NCBI GenBank assembly: GCA_017303635.1
Contig: JAFLCG010000002.1
Coordinates: 406,918 to 470,917 of the forward strand
Source: Anaerolineae bacterium
GTDB taxonomy: Bacteria; Chloroflexota; Anaerolineae; Aggregatilineales; Phototrophicaceae
Direction of reading: 5' to 3'
DNA: 64,000 nucleotides
The notes beneath the pieces were generated by a model. It searched no databases. It saw nothing but the letters and a program-made list of their open reading frames with translations, and was not told where the DNA came from. This document shows positions 40,160 to 48,633 of the stretch, one piece after another; within the stretch, counting starts at the first letter, position 1; each line of letters opens with the position of its first letter. Both the position numbers and the translations under genes were made by a program.

Positions 40160-41620
40160 TTAGTTCGGCCAGGTATAGCGAACCGTGTAGCGGATCACCC
40201 GTTCCTCGCCCGGTTGGACGGTCACGCGGAACTCGATGTTGGCCGAGTCCACTTTGGTGAAGGTATCGCTTGCATTGAAGATTTCCCAGTTGCTCCAGCG
40301 GAACAGGCGCTCTGGTACCCGAATTTCCACGGCCTGATCTTCCTTGCGGTTGCGGAGCCGGATTTCGTAGGTTTCTTCCACGATGTTACTGGCCAGCATC
40401 TGGAAGTTGGTCTGGATGCGTTCCCCCACCAGGTCGAAGGCATTTCCCAGATAAAGGCGCACGGGTTCACCTTTGGCCGTGTGGTCGATGCTGTTCTCAC
40501 CAATCAGCAGCGCCGCGCCGTCAATATCTTCCTGATAAACGCGCACACGACCAGCAGGCAGCGGTACACCCACGCCCGCCTCATCACCCGTGCTGAATTC
40601 CAACCAGTTCTGGACATCGGTGATGCCGGTCATGCCGTAGCCGGGGTCACTGATCGGGCTGTAGTAGCCATAGAAGGGGGCGCTGCTGTCGTAGACGAAG
40701 AAGGTGGTGGCCGGGACGCCGGGCGCGCTGACGAATTCCACCTGTTTGGTTTCGTTATCGGCCACAGTCACCGGGCGCTGCACCTGGTACAGCTTGTATT
40801 CGTTGAAATCGCGCTGGGCCACCTGTTCTTCCATTGCCGGGGCCGCCGCAACAATCCCATCGGCAAAAGCCATAAATTCCTGATCGGTGGGCATCCGGTT
40901 GACATCCCCGGCCACCAACTTGACCGTCGCATCCTGATAGGAAGCGCCGCTGGTATTGGTCAGGGTGACCCAGCCATTGAGGTCGAGCGCGCCGCCGTCC
41001 TCATTCAAGAGCAGGATGTAATCGGCGGTCCAGTTAAGCCCGCCGGTCAGGTAGGTGAGCTGTACCTGCTGCGCACCTGGGTTGACTACATTCAATAACC
41101 AGCGCAGGGTCGGACGGGTGATAAGACCTTCTGGCAAGGCGGGGAACCGAATATTGCGGGCGTTCGCCAGACTGATAACCACGATCTGCCCGTCATCCTG
41201 CTGGAGAATGATTTCGCCGTTACGGCCACTCAGCAGCACCCCGCTGAAGGTGGTGTTATCCGGCGTGGTGACCAGTTCGATGCGCTGGTCAATATAACGC
41301 TCCAGCAAACGGGCACTGCCCACCAGGTCGAAGACATAGTTCTGTTCCAGAACGCTTGTCCCGGCTGGATCGGTCAGAGAACGAAAACTGACGGAGGTCG
41401 CGTCAATGGTGGCGGCGACATCGGTAAAGTCCAGCGTGCTGATCCCGCCGGTAAGTTCAAAAGTACGGCGATCCTGGACCAAGGCCGTCCCCTGGTTGTA
41501 AATGGTCAGGCTGATGCCATCGCTGACCGAGGCCTCCTGCGCAGCAGCGGGCCACAACGCCAGACCGGCCAAGATCAGAATCAAGAAGGTAGTCAAAAGC
41601 AATCGGCGGGTTCGCATCAC
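40160..41620 (-). CDS. Secreted DUF4139 domain protein
   Basis: A 486-residue exported protein with a signal peptide (residues 1-28, MMRTRRLLLTTFLILILAG, cleavage near AAAQE). The body matches DUF4139: GISLTIYNQGTALVQDRRTFELTGG, LTYLTGGLNWTADYILLLNEDGGALDLNGWVTLTNTSGASYQDATVKLVAGDVNR, and the C-terminal YEIRLRNRKEDQAVEIRVPERLFRWSNWEI. It is an all-beta protein of unknown function, related to the mucoidy-inhibitor A group and possibly bound to the cell surface. It is convergent with the preceding secreted protein and is followed upstream by a REP-like hairpin, then another small secreted protein gene on the same strand. Confidence 0.85.
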   Translation of the reverse strand: MMRTRRLLLTTFLILILAGLALWPAAAQEASVSDGISLTIYNQGTALVQDRRTFELTGGISTLDFTDVAATIDATSVSFRSLTDPAGTSVLEQNYVFDLVGSARLLERYIDQRIELVTTPDNTTFSGVLLSGRNGEIILQQDDGQIVVISLANARNIRFPALPEGLITRPTLRWLLNVVNPGAQQVQLTYLTGGLNWTADYILLLNEDGGALDLNGWVTLTNTSGASYQDATVKLVAGDVNRMPTDQEFMAFADGIVAAAPAMEEQVAQRDFNEYKLYQVQRPVTVADNETKQVEFVSAPGVPATTFFVYDSSAPFYGYYSPISDPGYGMTGITDVQNWLEFSTGDEAGVGVPLPAGRVRVYQEDIDGAALLIGENSIDHTAKGEPVRLYLGNAFDLVGERIQTNFQMLASNIVEETYEIRLRNRKEDQAVEIRVPERLFRWSNWEIFNASDTFTKVDSANIEFRVTVQPGEERVIRYTVRYTWPN

Positions 41621-41641
41621 ATAAATCCTTTCCTGAACAGC

Positions 41642-41666
41642 GGGCGTCCCATTGGGACGCCCCTAG
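41642..41666. repeat. REP-like hairpin with CTAG foot
   Basis: GGGCGTCCC, loop ATT, GGGACGCCC followed by CTAG, one base different from the CTAC foot of the other copies. The stem is identical to that at 57605-57625, with a different loop. It is placed between the DUF4139 start and the stop of the next minus-strand gene. Confidence 0.75.
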
Positions 41667-41667
41667 G

Positions 41668-42147
41668 TTAAATTGTCACAGAGACGGTCTGGTTATTGAC
41701 GATGATGGTATAGGTGCCGGGGTCAAAGGTGCCATCGAGCTTGATCGTGCTCTGGTACTCAATCACCTGCATAGTACACATCACCCCCACCGGCAGTTCC
41801 CGGAATATGCTCACCGTGATGGTATTACCCTCGCGCACTTGCGTGACCTGGACGGGAAAATCACAGCCATCGGGTTGGTAGCCAATCACGCCGAGGCTGA
41901 TCTGTGGCGGAAAGCTCTCCAGAATGAACACTTCAACGCTGTTGATGACATGAGGTACAGCGGTCACGGGCATTACTCCTCCCTGTCCGGGCGTGGGGGT
42001 CGCCATGATGACCGGCGGCCTACCGGGACTCGTGGTCGAATCGTCATCCCCTGGCTGACGTCCGCCCGCACCGAGTGTCGCGGAAAGTGCCAGCAGGATG
42101 ATTCCCAGTATACGTAAGATGCTGTCCAGCGAGTTCACTTCGCGCAT
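41668..42147 (-). CDS. Small secreted or membrane-anchored protein with C-terminal beta domain
   Basis: A 159-residue protein that I do not recognise by family. The N-terminal hydrophobic segment ILRILGIILLALSATLGAGG (about 9-28) acts as signal peptide or anchor. A low-complexity Pro/Thr/Gly linker follows (TTSPGRPPVIMATPTPGQGG). The C-terminal about 90 residues form alternating strands (EVFILESFPPQISLGVIGYQPDGCDFPVQVTQVREGNTITVSIFRELP...GTYTIIVNNQTVSVTI), an Ig-like or transthyretin-like sandwich with two cysteines that may pair. The start at 42147 is chosen because the N-region then begins MREVNSLDS; an upstream start at 42183 is possible. It is probably transcribed with the DUF4139 gene. 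Confidence 0.65.
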   Translation of the reverse strand: MREVNSLDSILRILGIILLALSATLGAGGRQPGDDDSTTSPGRPPVIMATPTPGQGGVMPVTAVPHVINSVEVFILESFPPQISLGVIGYQPDGCDFPVQVTQVREGNTITVSIFRELPVGVMCTMQVIEYQSTIKLDGTFDPGTYTIIVNNQTVSVTI

Positions 42148-42305
42148 GTCTCCATTCCTTGCATAACTGATCTGCACTGTCATTCCCTAGACGCTGACCC
42201 GGGTTGATTAGTTCCAGCGTACTAATCCCAGGCGGGCTGATAGGCATAACCTTAAGGGGTTCTGCAACGTTCCCGCCCTATAATAGAACTTAACAAGGTC
42301 TAAAC

Positions 42306-42653
42306 ATGGCAGGAGAAATATGGCTGATGGAGCTAAAATCTCGAAAACACCCGAATCTGACCGTTCTGGCCCTGAGCGGGCGCTTTGACAGCAGTGAATC
42401 CGCCCGGATGAACGCGTGGTTTGAAGAACAGACGACCGCCAATGTCGTCATTAATCTGGCAGATGTCAATTTTGTTGATTCGAGCGCGCTGGCGGTCATG
42501 GTGAAAGCCATGAAGCGCTGCCGCGGGCAAAAGGGCGAACTGCTACTGTGCAATCTACAGCAGACAGTGCGTGTGATTTTCGAACTCACCCGGTTAGATA
42601 AAGCTATCAGCATTTACGATACTGAGGCCGAAGCGATCAAGGCCATTGGTTAA
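42306..42653 (+). CDS. Anti-sigma factor antagonist (STAS domain, SpoIIAA/RsbV-like)
   Basis: A 115-residue single STAS-domain protein. The signature INLADVNFVDSSALAVMVKAMKRCR is clear, with the phosphorylatable serine in DSSAL (Ser59/60). The family shuttles between a phosphorylated state (made by an RsbW-like kinase) and a dephosphorylated state (made by an RsbU-like phosphatase). Both partners are encoded immediately downstream, so this is the switch of a partner-switching module. AAGG seven bases before ATG 42306 supports this start; ATG 42327 is an alternative. A TATAAT hexamer at 42279 may be the -10 of the operon promoter, although no good -35 is seen. Confidence 0.9.
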   Translation: MAGEIWLMELKSRKHPNLTVLALSGRFDSSESARMNAWFEEQTTANVVINLADVNFVDSSALAVMVKAMKRCRGQKGELLLCNLQQTVRVIFELTRLDKAISIYDTEAEAIKAIG

Positions 42654-42674
42654 TCCGACTTCATTGACACGCTC

Positions 42675-44219
42675 ATGATTGCTTCACCGCCGACAGCTTC
42701 ACATCCGCTGCGTGCCCTGCTGCTGCTGCGGCCTGACCCCATCAATGGGATGGCTGCTTCCTGGCTGGATTTAGGCGCGCTGCATGTGGGGTTGTGGTCT
42801 GGCGAGTCCCTGATTATGGGTTGGCCTGCACAGGTGACTCCGGCAGGGACTGCGCTGGCTGCAACGATCAAGGTCAATGGACAACATTGCGGGGAACTGC
42901 GCGTCTATGGCAACTTCCCCAAGGTCATGGAACGCCGGGTCAAAGCCGACGCAGACCTGATCGGGCATCTGGCCACGCTGGAAACAGAAATCAACAGCAT
43001 GACGCTGGAGCTGATCGACAATCAAGATCAACTGCTGGCGCTCTACGACCTGACGCAATCGACCCGCAGCCGCTTTGAGATGGGGGAAGTCCTGTACCTG
43101 CTGGCTCGTGAATCCGCCCGCCTGGTCAAGGCCGAGCAGGCTTTTGCGATGCTGTATCTGCAAGGCCATGAACCGGTCATCGCCCATGTACCGGCCCCAC
43201 GCTTTTCCGAAAACACCCTGTTTGATTATTTTGACCGTATCCGCGTGACCGGCCAGAAAATTCTCTACAAGAGCGATGTCCCGCCGGAAAAATCCCGCAC
43301 CGGGGTGCAAAGCCTGCTGGTCATGCCCATCAATGTGCGAGGGCAGCTCGTAGCGGTGCTGGGGCTGGTCAACAAACACGGTGGCTTTAACGCGCCTGAT
43401 TCCAAACTGGTGAACGCCATCGCGGACCAGGCCGGTGCCCAGATTGAAACGGTGCTGCTGTATCAGGAAACACTCTCGCAGGCCAAACTCCAGACTGAAA
43501 TGGAACTGGCCCAGAATGTACAGATGCGGCTGCTGCCACGCGAAGCACCGCAGATTCCCGGCCTGGACTTATTCTGCGGGGCGCTGCCGGCGTCCCAGGT
43601 CGGGGGCGATTTCTACGACTTCTACGATCAGCCGGGGCAGCCCTTCCGGTTTGCGATTGGGGATATTACCGGCAAAGGGATGCCCGCCGCGCTCATCATG
43701 GCCATGAGCCGCACCCTGCTGCGGAGCAAAGTGCGCTCGCTCCAGAATCCGTCTCCGGCAGATATTCTGGGTTCGGCCAATGACGATATGTATGAGGACT
43801 TCACCGAAACCGGCATGTTTGCGACCGCCTTCCTGGGTGAGTATCACCACCGGGAACAGACGATGTATTACGCCAACTGTGGGCATTCGCCGATCATTTA
43901 TTGCCCGGTAGGTGGCCCGGCCTATATCGTGGATGCGGATAGTCCGCCGCTGGGCGTGCTGCCGATGAGCCTGGCGGAAAACCGGATGATGCCGTTCCAC
44001 CCGGGTGATCTGCTCATCACGGCGACCGATGGATTCAATGAAGCGCGGAACGCCGCGGATGAACTCTTCGGCTATGAGCGACTGCTGGCGCTGATTGAAC
44101 AATATGCTGGCTACAGCGCCCATGATCTGGGGCATCTCCTATTCGATGCAATCGCCGATTTCAGTAGTGGACATCTACAGGACGACGACCAAACGTTGAT
44201 CGTCATCAAGGGGGTTTGA
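42675..44219 (+). CDS. PP2C-type serine phosphatase with GAF domain (RsbU/SpoIIE-like)
   Basis: A 514-residue cytoplasmic phosphatase. Residues 1-110 are an unrecognised sensor-like region. A helical linker (about 95-125, LIGHLATLETEINSMTLELIDNQ) leads to a GAF domain (about 130-275). Another coiled linker follows (SQAKLQTEMELAQNVQMRLLP), then the SpoIIE/PP2C domain (about 295-510). Metal-binding motifs are intact: SQVGGDFYDF, FAIGDITGKGMPAALIMAMSR, and late DLLITATDGFNEARN and QDDDQTLIVI. It would dephosphorylate the neighbouring STAS protein in response to a GAF-detected signal. Twenty-one bases separate it from the STAS gene and nine from the kinase gene. Confidence 0.92.
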   Translation: MIASPPTASHPLRALLLLRPDPINGMAASWLDLGALHVGLWSGESLIMGWPAQVTPAGTALAATIKVNGQHCGELRVYGNFPKVMERRVKADADLIGHLATLETEINSMTLELIDNQDQLLALYDLTQSTRSRFEMGEVLYLLARESARLVKAEQAFAMLYLQGHEPVIAHVPAPRFSENTLFDYFDRIRVTGQKILYKSDVPPEKSRTGVQSLLVMPINVRGQLVAVLGLVNKHGGFNAPDSKLVNAIADQAGAQIETVLLYQETLSQAKLQTEMELAQNVQMRLLPREAPQIPGLDLFCGALPASQVGGDFYDFYDQPGQPFRFAIGDITGKGMPAALIMAMSRTLLRSKVRSLQNPSPADILGSANDDMYEDFTETGMFATAFLGEYHHREQTMYYANCGHSPIIYCPVGGPAYIVDADSPPLGVLPMSLAENRMMPFHPGDLLITATDGFNEARNAADELFGYERLLALIEQYAGYSAHDLGHLLFDAIADFSSGHLQDDDQTLIVIKGV

Positions 44220-44228
44220 GGGGATTAG

Positions 44229-44657
44229 ATGATGACGAATTTACGAAATCGGGTGCGACTGGAAATCCCTGCCGAACACAGTCATCTGGGTATGCTGGCG
44301 GATTGTATCCGCGCCATGCTGGAACGGGTGCCGGATATACCGGATCTGGATACGACCATTTACAACATCCAGTTAGCCGCGCACGAGTGCTGCGCCAACA
44401 TGGTCGACCACGCCTACAGCGGGCATAACGGCTTGATCGTCGCCACGCTGGCGCTGGAAGACAGGCCGCGCCAGTTTGTGGTCGAATTGCAGGATAGCGG
44501 CAGCACCTTCAATCTGGCGGACTCGGTCGAGCCGAATCTGGAAGTACCGCAGATCCACGGTTATGGTCTCTTCCTGATGCGTGAGCTGATGGACGAAGTG
44601 AGTTATACCCCGATGCCAGGGAACAATCGCTGGCGGTTGGTCAAGCGGCTGGACTGA
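44229..44657 (+). CDS. Anti-sigma/serine kinase (RsbW-like, GHKL ATPase)
   Basis: A 142-residue HATPase_c_2 protein. The N-box IQLAAHECCANMVDHAYSG (ExxxNxxxHA-type), the G1 region VELQDSGSTFNLAD and the G2 region IHGYGLFLMRELMDEVSY are present. This is the minimal RsbW/SpoIIAB set. Such kinases phosphorylate STAS partners and bind either a sigma factor or another effector. No sigma factor gene is found next to it, so the module may act on a distant sigma factor or a non-sigma target, which is common outside Bacilli. The gene follows the phosphatase gene by nine bases. Confidence 0.9.
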   Translation: MMTNLRNRVRLEIPAEHSHLGMLADCIRAMLERVPDIPDLDTTIYNIQLAAHECCANMVDHAYSGHNGLIVATLALEDRPRQFVVELQDSGSTFNLADSVEPNLEVPQIHGYGLFLMRELMDEVSYTPMPGNNRWRLVKRLD

Positions 44658-44693
44658 CCGGCCCCAGTCTTATTTGTACACAGGAAGCACTCT

Positions 44694-45053
44694 ATGCCTA
44701 CCATCATGATTGTCGAAGATTACCCTGTGACACAGCGCGTACTGGGGACGACGCTGCGGAATGAAGGTTTTGCCGTGGTCATCGCTGCCAACGGTCTGGA
44801 AGCGCTGGAACGGCTGGAAACCACCCAGATTGATCTGGCGCTGGTGGATATCGCCATGCCGGAGATGGACGGCCTGACGCTGCTCCAGCATTTGCGGAGT
44901 GACCCCCGCTATCTGCAACTGCCGGTGGTGATGCTCACCGCCAGCGGGCAGGATGAAGACCGGGCACAGGCGCTCTCCCTGGGTGCCAGCGGTTTTCTGA
45001 CCAAGCCGGCCAGTTCACAGGAACTGCTGGGAACCGTGCGTCAATTTGTGTGA
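44694..45053 (+). CDS. Single-domain response regulator (CheY-like)
   Basis: A 119-residue receiver domain without output domain. The acidic pocket (Glu8, Asp9 in MIVEDYP), phospho-acceptor Asp52 (LVDIAMPEMDG), Thr82 in VVMLTASG and Lys104 in FLTKPAS are all present, so it should be phosphorylatable. It ends 36 bp after and on the same strand as the kinase gene of the partner-switching module, which suggests that a histidine-kinase signal feeds into the same pathway. No histidine kinase gene is in the window. Ribosome-binding site: AGGA in CACAGGAAGCA, some 11 bases before ATG. Confidence 0.9.
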   Translation: MPTIMIVEDYPVTQRVLGTTLRNEGFAVVIAANGLEALERLETTQIDLALVDIAMPEMDGLTLLQHLRSDPRYLQLPVVMLTASGQDEDRAQALSLGASGFLTKPASSQELLGTVRQFV

Positions 45054-45130
45054 GGCCTGGCTCTGATCCCCTCTGGTGATCGGTTTGCGCCTGTGGTCTA
45101 CTACGGGTCATCACCTGTGAGGTCACACGC

Positions 45131-46147
45131 ATGGCACTACCCCCTATCCAACGTTTTGAATCCAGCGGCGGCGTTCGTCTGTATCGCATCCCGGTGGAAG
45201 CCTTCCCCGGTTTCATCGCCTATGCCTATATCGTGCTCGGCGCGGGCGAGCCGACGCTGGTAGATACCGGCTCCGGCATGGGGAACAGCAACGAGCAGTT
45301 AATCCAGGGCATCGAGTCCCTGCAGGTCGACTTCAACGAGCCGCTAGCGGTCAAAGACATCCGGCGCATCATCATCACCCACGGGCATATTGATCACTTC
45401 GGCGGTGTCAGCTTCATGATCGAGCAGACTGACGCGCCGGTCGCCGTGCATCCGATTGACCGGCGGGTGCTAACTGCCCACGAAGAACGGGTGGTGGTGG
45501 CTACCAAAGACCTGCGGGTGTATCTGGAACGCGCCGGGGTCAAGCGGGATTTCCTGCCCACGCTGATCGAGATGTATCAGTTCGCCCGGCAGCACGTCCA
45601 CAATATCCCGGTGTCGATCCTGCTGGATGAAGACACGCCGCTGGACGGGATGCGCTTCATTCATACGCCGGGTCACTGCCCCGGTCAGGTCTGCATTCAG
45701 ATTGATGACGCGCTGCTAAGCGCTGACCATATTCTCTCCCGCACGACGCCCAACCAATCTCCGGAGAGCATCACCCGCTACAGCGGACTGGGGCATTACT
45801 TCGAGTCCCTGCAAAAAGTCGAACGACTGGACGGCATCCGGCTGGCGCTGGGCGGTCATGAAGACCCGATTACGGATGTGTATGGGCGCATTCGGGAGAT
45901 CCGTGCCAGCCACCAGCGGAAGCTCGACCGGGCGCTGGATGCGATCCGGGGCGCAGGGAAGCCGCAGAGCCTGAATGACATTTCCCGCACGATGTACCCC
46001 AACCGTAAAGGCTATGACATCCTGCTGGCGCTTTCGGAAGTGGGCGCACACGTCGAGTATCTGTACGAACGCGGGCATCTGGCGGTGTGCAATCTGGATG
46101 AGGTGGAGCGCGAACCGAACCCGGCGCTGCTGTATGCGGTGATCTAG
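45131..46147 (+). CDS. Metallo-beta-lactamase-fold hydrolase
   Basis: A 338-residue MBL-fold enzyme. The metal motif THGHIDHFGG (83-92; HxHxDH) is intact, followed by metal ligands in HTPGHCPGQVCIQI and ALLSADHILSRTTP, and a final His in LALGGHEDP. The C-terminal about 90 residues (RIREIRASHQRKLDRALDAIRGAGKPQSLNDISRTMYPNRKGYDILLALSEVGAHVEYLYERG) form a winged-helix-like domain. That domain is shared with LACTB2-type and many bacterial glyoxalase II-like proteins. The substrate is unknown; a thioester or a nucleic acid is possible. It follows the response regulator by 77 bp and may be the last gene of that operon. Confidence 0.88.
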   Translation: MALPPIQRFESSGGVRLYRIPVEAFPGFIAYAYIVLGAGEPTLVDTGSGMGNSNEQLIQGIESLQVDFNEPLAVKDIRRIIITHGHIDHFGGVSFMIEQTDAPVAVHPIDRRVLTAHEERVVVATKDLRVYLERAGVKRDFLPTLIEMYQFARQHVHNIPVSILLDEDTPLDGMRFIHTPGHCPGQVCIQIDDALLSADHILSRTTPNQSPESITRYSGLGHYFESLQKVERLDGIRLALGGHEDPITDVYGRIREIRASHQRKLDRALDAIRGAGKPQSLNDISRTMYPNRKGYDILLALSEVGAHVEYLYERGHLAVCNLDEVEREPNPALLYAVI

Positions 46148-46160
46148 CGGGTGTTCAAAT

Positions 46161-46186
46161 TGCGGCGGCGGCGGCGGCGACGGCGG
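46161..46186. repeat. (CGG)n microsatellite
   Basis: Seven consecutive CGG-type units, one of them CGA, start 14 bp after the MBL-gene stop. They open a gene-free repeat island (46148-46947) that also contains two direct repeats of about 114 bp and two REP hairpins. No coding potential is seen. Confidence 0.6.
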
Positions 46187-46262
46187 GGTTGTGCCGAGCT
46201 TGGTGGCGTTGTTGTCGTTGGCACCTCACCCCCAACCCCGTAGGTTTTTCGCGGGGGAGGGG

Positions 46263-46376
46263 GCAAAGCCGGAACCCCTATCCCCCCGCCCCTTCCCCCG
46301 CACGCGGAGAAAGGGGCGTACAGAGAAAAGCATATCCTAACTCGCACGCAAAATCGGAACATATGTTCCGATTTTG
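46263..46376. repeat. Direct repeat, copy 1 (114 bp), with GAACATATGTTC palindrome
   Basis: It aligns without gaps to 46592-46705 with about ten mismatches by eye. It begins GCAAAGCC, runs through C-rich sequence and CACGCGGAGAAAGGGG, and ends in a 24-bp perfect palindrome (46351-46374) whose core is CGGAACATATGTTCCG. That core matches the GAAC-N4-GTTC form of LexA boxes known in Firmicutes and Actinobacteria, although the site has no obvious gene target here. Confidence 0.8.
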
Positions 46377-46524
46377 TTCCGGTTTTTGGGAGAGGTAGCA
46401 CCACAGTAAAACGTGGAAGCGTGTGACCCCTCTTAACCTCCCCCGAATAACCTTCGGTGGCTTCGCAGCGGGGGTGGAAACCGGATGAGGCCCTTTGAGA
46501 GCCGTTGTGGATAGATTTTAGGGC

Positions 46525-46548
46525 GGGCGCACAGCCGTGCGCCCCTAC
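46525..46548. repeat. REP hairpin with CTAC foot
   Basis: GGGCGCAC, loop AGCC, GTGCGCCC, then CTAC (46545-46548). It is nearly identical to 50715-50738, with two changes in the loop. On the minus strand it reads GTAG then the hairpin, as in canonical REP elements. Confidence 0.83.
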
Positions 46549-46591
46549 AAGAATCGGTTCCACGGTTTAGTGTAGTCTTACCTTGGGAGAT

Positions 46592-46705
46592 GCAAAGCCA
46601 GAACCCCTATCCCCCAGCCCCTTTCCCCGCACGCGGAGAAAGGGGAGTACAGAGAAAATCATAACATAACTCGCGCGCAAAATAAGAACATATGTTCCGA
46701 TTTTG
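46592..46705. repeat. Direct repeat, copy 2 (114 bp)
   Basis: Second copy of the 46263-46376 repeat, in the same orientation. The terminal palindrome is reduced to GAACATATGTTC (46686-46697) because two bases on its left flank differ. It lies between two REP hairpins, so the island is built from nested small repeats. Confidence 0.8.
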
Positions 46706-46745
46706 GGTCAATTTGGACTTGCGCAGTTGATGGTAGATTTCAGGC

Positions 46746-46769
46746 GGACGAGGCACGCCTCGTCCCTAC
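46746..46769. repeat. REP hairpin with CTAC foot
   Basis: GGACGAGG, loop CACG, CCTCGTCC, then CTAC (46766-46769). The stem sequence differs from the copy 200 bp away, but stem length (8 bp), loop length (4) and foot are the same. Confidence 0.8.
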
Positions 46770-46947
46770 TTTGATTGGATGCGGTGCCACAGTCGGTTCT
46801 CGAAAGACAACAGGCATGAGATAAACACAAAGGAAGCAGACGAAATCCGCCGCCAGCACAATCCACCTTGAAACTGGCAAGCCGGAACCTGAAACTATTC
46901 CGTACCACAGCGCGTAACAGGTCACATGCGCTTGGAAAGGACACCCC

Positions 46948-47601
46948 ATGATGCGAAAACTCGGCTTTGCCTTCCTCATTTTGCTGGCGCTGGTTGCAGT
47001 CTTTGCGCTGGGTATCATCCTCGGCCCCACCACCCAGAACCTGTTCGGCCTCATCAGCGAGCGCAGGTTGAACGCCACTATCATTCTGGATAAAGTGCAG
47101 CAGCTCTCTGTCCTGACGACGGCCCGCTACAACTTCTCCACGGTGGTCACCAGCCAGCGTGATATGCCTGCCCCGTTGCAACTGCTCTACGGGGAACGGT
47201 TGGCGCTGGTGGCGGTAGGCCATGTGACTGCCGGGGTAGACTTGACCGCTCTTGCCGCCGGGGACATTAGCCTCACCGATGGCACCTTGCGCATCAGCCT
47301 GCCCGCCGCGGGTATACAGGACTGTTTTCTGGATGAGAACGCCAGCTACGTGATTGAACGCGATACCGGCCTTTTTAACCGGGGGGTCGCTGACCTGGAA
47401 AGCACCGCACGTCAGTATGCGGTTGATCAGTTCAAGCAGTTCGCGCTGAATGAGGGCATTTTGACCACCGCTGAAACCCAGGCGCGGACTGCCATCCAGC
47501 AGGTGATTGGACTGGCTGAAAGCGAGAATATCCGAACGGTCGAAGTGACATTTAAACCGGCTGATCCGGCTGCGCCGCTGCCAGCCTCCTGCGGCGGCTA
47601 A
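46948..47601 (+). CDS. DUF4230 membrane-anchored protein
   Basis: A 217-residue protein with an N-terminal membrane anchor (about residues 6-28, LGFAFLILLALVAVFALGIILG). The outer domain matches DUF4230: TIILDKVQQLSVLTTARYNFSTVVTSQR, ERLALVAVGHVTAGVDLTAL, ISLTDGTLRISLPAAGIQDCFLDENASYVIERDTGLFN, and a C-terminal helix LESTARQYAVDQFKQFALNEGILTTAETQARTAIQQVIGLAE. The function is unknown; the family is widespread and usually single-gene. It starts immediately after the repeat island. AAAGGAC lies upstream of ATGATG; either Met could start translation. Confidence 0.85.
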   Translation: MMRKLGFAFLILLALVAVFALGIILGPTTQNLFGLISERRLNATIILDKVQQLSVLTTARYNFSTVVTSQRDMPAPLQLLYGERLALVAVGHVTAGVDLTALAAGDISLTDGTLRISLPAAGIQDCFLDENASYVIERDTGLFNRGVADLESTARQYAVDQFKQFALNEGILTTAETQARTAIQQVIGLAESENIRTVEVTFKPADPAAPLPASCGG

Positions 47602-47673
47602 ATCTTTACTGGCGCACCCCACAAAATCAGGTTATGGTGTTAGCAGAGCATAATGTAAGGAATGTAATCTGCT

Positions 47674-48633
47674 ATGCGTCGCCTGCTTCTTGTGTTTCCG
47701 CTGGTCCTGGCACTCCTGGCCTGCAGCCTGACTGAACGGGTCGTCATACCGCAGCAGCTTCCCACGCTGGCGGCAACTCCCGGCGCAGATTTCATCGCGC
47801 CGACCGCAGTCCCCACGCAGGCAGCGTCGCCAACACCACCTGCCTCGGCGACGCCAGTACCGGAAATCATCCAAAACAGCAGCGAACAGCCTCCAGATCG
47901 AAATCTGCCCACCGCAGCCGTTACGCTGGAGTCGGTCACGGGTTCGATGGTGGGCGAGCAAGAATCGATGGTAGCCGAGCTCCCAACCACTGTGATGATC
48001 CAGTCCAGCGCCACCCTGGCATCTGATTGCCAACCCAATCCCGATTGGGCAGCGACCTACACCATTGTCAGTGGCGATCGGCTGTCGATTATTGCTGACC
48101 GAGTCGGATTGACCGCCCAGGAATTAGCCGAAGCCAACTGCATCCCCAACCCAGACCGCATTAGCGTCGGTCAGGTGCTGCGCGTGCCGGAAGGCGTGGT
48201 CACGGCTGCACCACCCAGCCCGATCCCGCTCAATACACCGGATGCCGATGGCTTCACCTCGTACACCAACCGGGAATATGGCTTCAGCCTGCGCTATCCT
48301 CCCGGCTGGAATCGGGTTGAACCGGGTTCCTATATCAATCTGGTCAGCCCGGATGGGGCCAGCGTCTTTGAAATTCTGATTGATGAAACTGGCACCTCAC
48401 CCCAGGAACAGGCGGATGCCTGCCGCGAAGGCCAGGGCTGCCCGCGCGGTGCCACACTGGAAGGCGCAGTGATCGAAGTCGATGGACTACCCGCCTATCG
48501 CATTGATCTGGGTGAGGCGGGTAGTCTGCGTGTGATTGTCTTTTTCACGCTCAATGGACGTGATCTGGCGATCCGCGGCTTTGGTGATGTATCCGCCTTT
48601 GAGCAGATTCTAGTGACTTTTACGGTGCCTTAA
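47674..48633 (+). CDS. LysM-domain lipoprotein
   Basis: A 319-residue lipoprotein. The lipobox LLAC at residues 15-18 predicts acylation at Cys18. A Pro/Thr/Ala-rich spacer follows (to about 115). A LysM domain spans about 127-172 (YTIVSGDRLSIIADRVGLTAQELAEANCIPNPDRISVGQVLRVP), which binds peptidoglycan sugars. A C-terminal domain (about 190-319, YTNREYGFSLRYPPGWNRVEPGSYINLVSPDGASVFEI) resembles the PsbP-like/DUF1795 fold of many Gram-positive and Chloroflexota lipoproteins. Its stop codon interlocks with that of the convergent glycosyltransferase gene (shared TTAA). Confidence 0.87.
   Translation: MRRLLLVFPLVLALLACSLTERVVIPQQLPTLAATPGADFIAPTAVPTQAASPTPPASATPVPEIIQNSSEQPPDRNLPTAAVTLESVTGSMVGEQESMVAELPTTVMIQSSATLASDCQPNPDWAATYTIVSGDRLSIIADRVGLTAQELAEANCIPNPDRISVGQVLRVPEGVVTAAPPSPIPLNTPDADGFTSYTNREYGFSLRYPPGWNRVEPGSYINLVSPDGASVFEILIDETGTSPQEQADACREGQGCPRGATLEGAVIEVDGLPAYRIDLGEAGSLRVIVFFTLNGRDLAIRGFGDVSAFEQILVTFTVP

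Noticed and set aside
46351..46374. SOS operator controlling the adjacent DUF4230 gene
   Set aside because: The palindrome is inside a duplicated 114-bp repeat and more than 570 bp from the gene start, so a direct operator role is not supported. Kept only as an observation.
46144..46563. A 139-codon minus-strand frame in the repeat island
   Set aside because: It reads through low-complexity C-rich repeats and the CGG microsatellite; no start context and no plausible protein.
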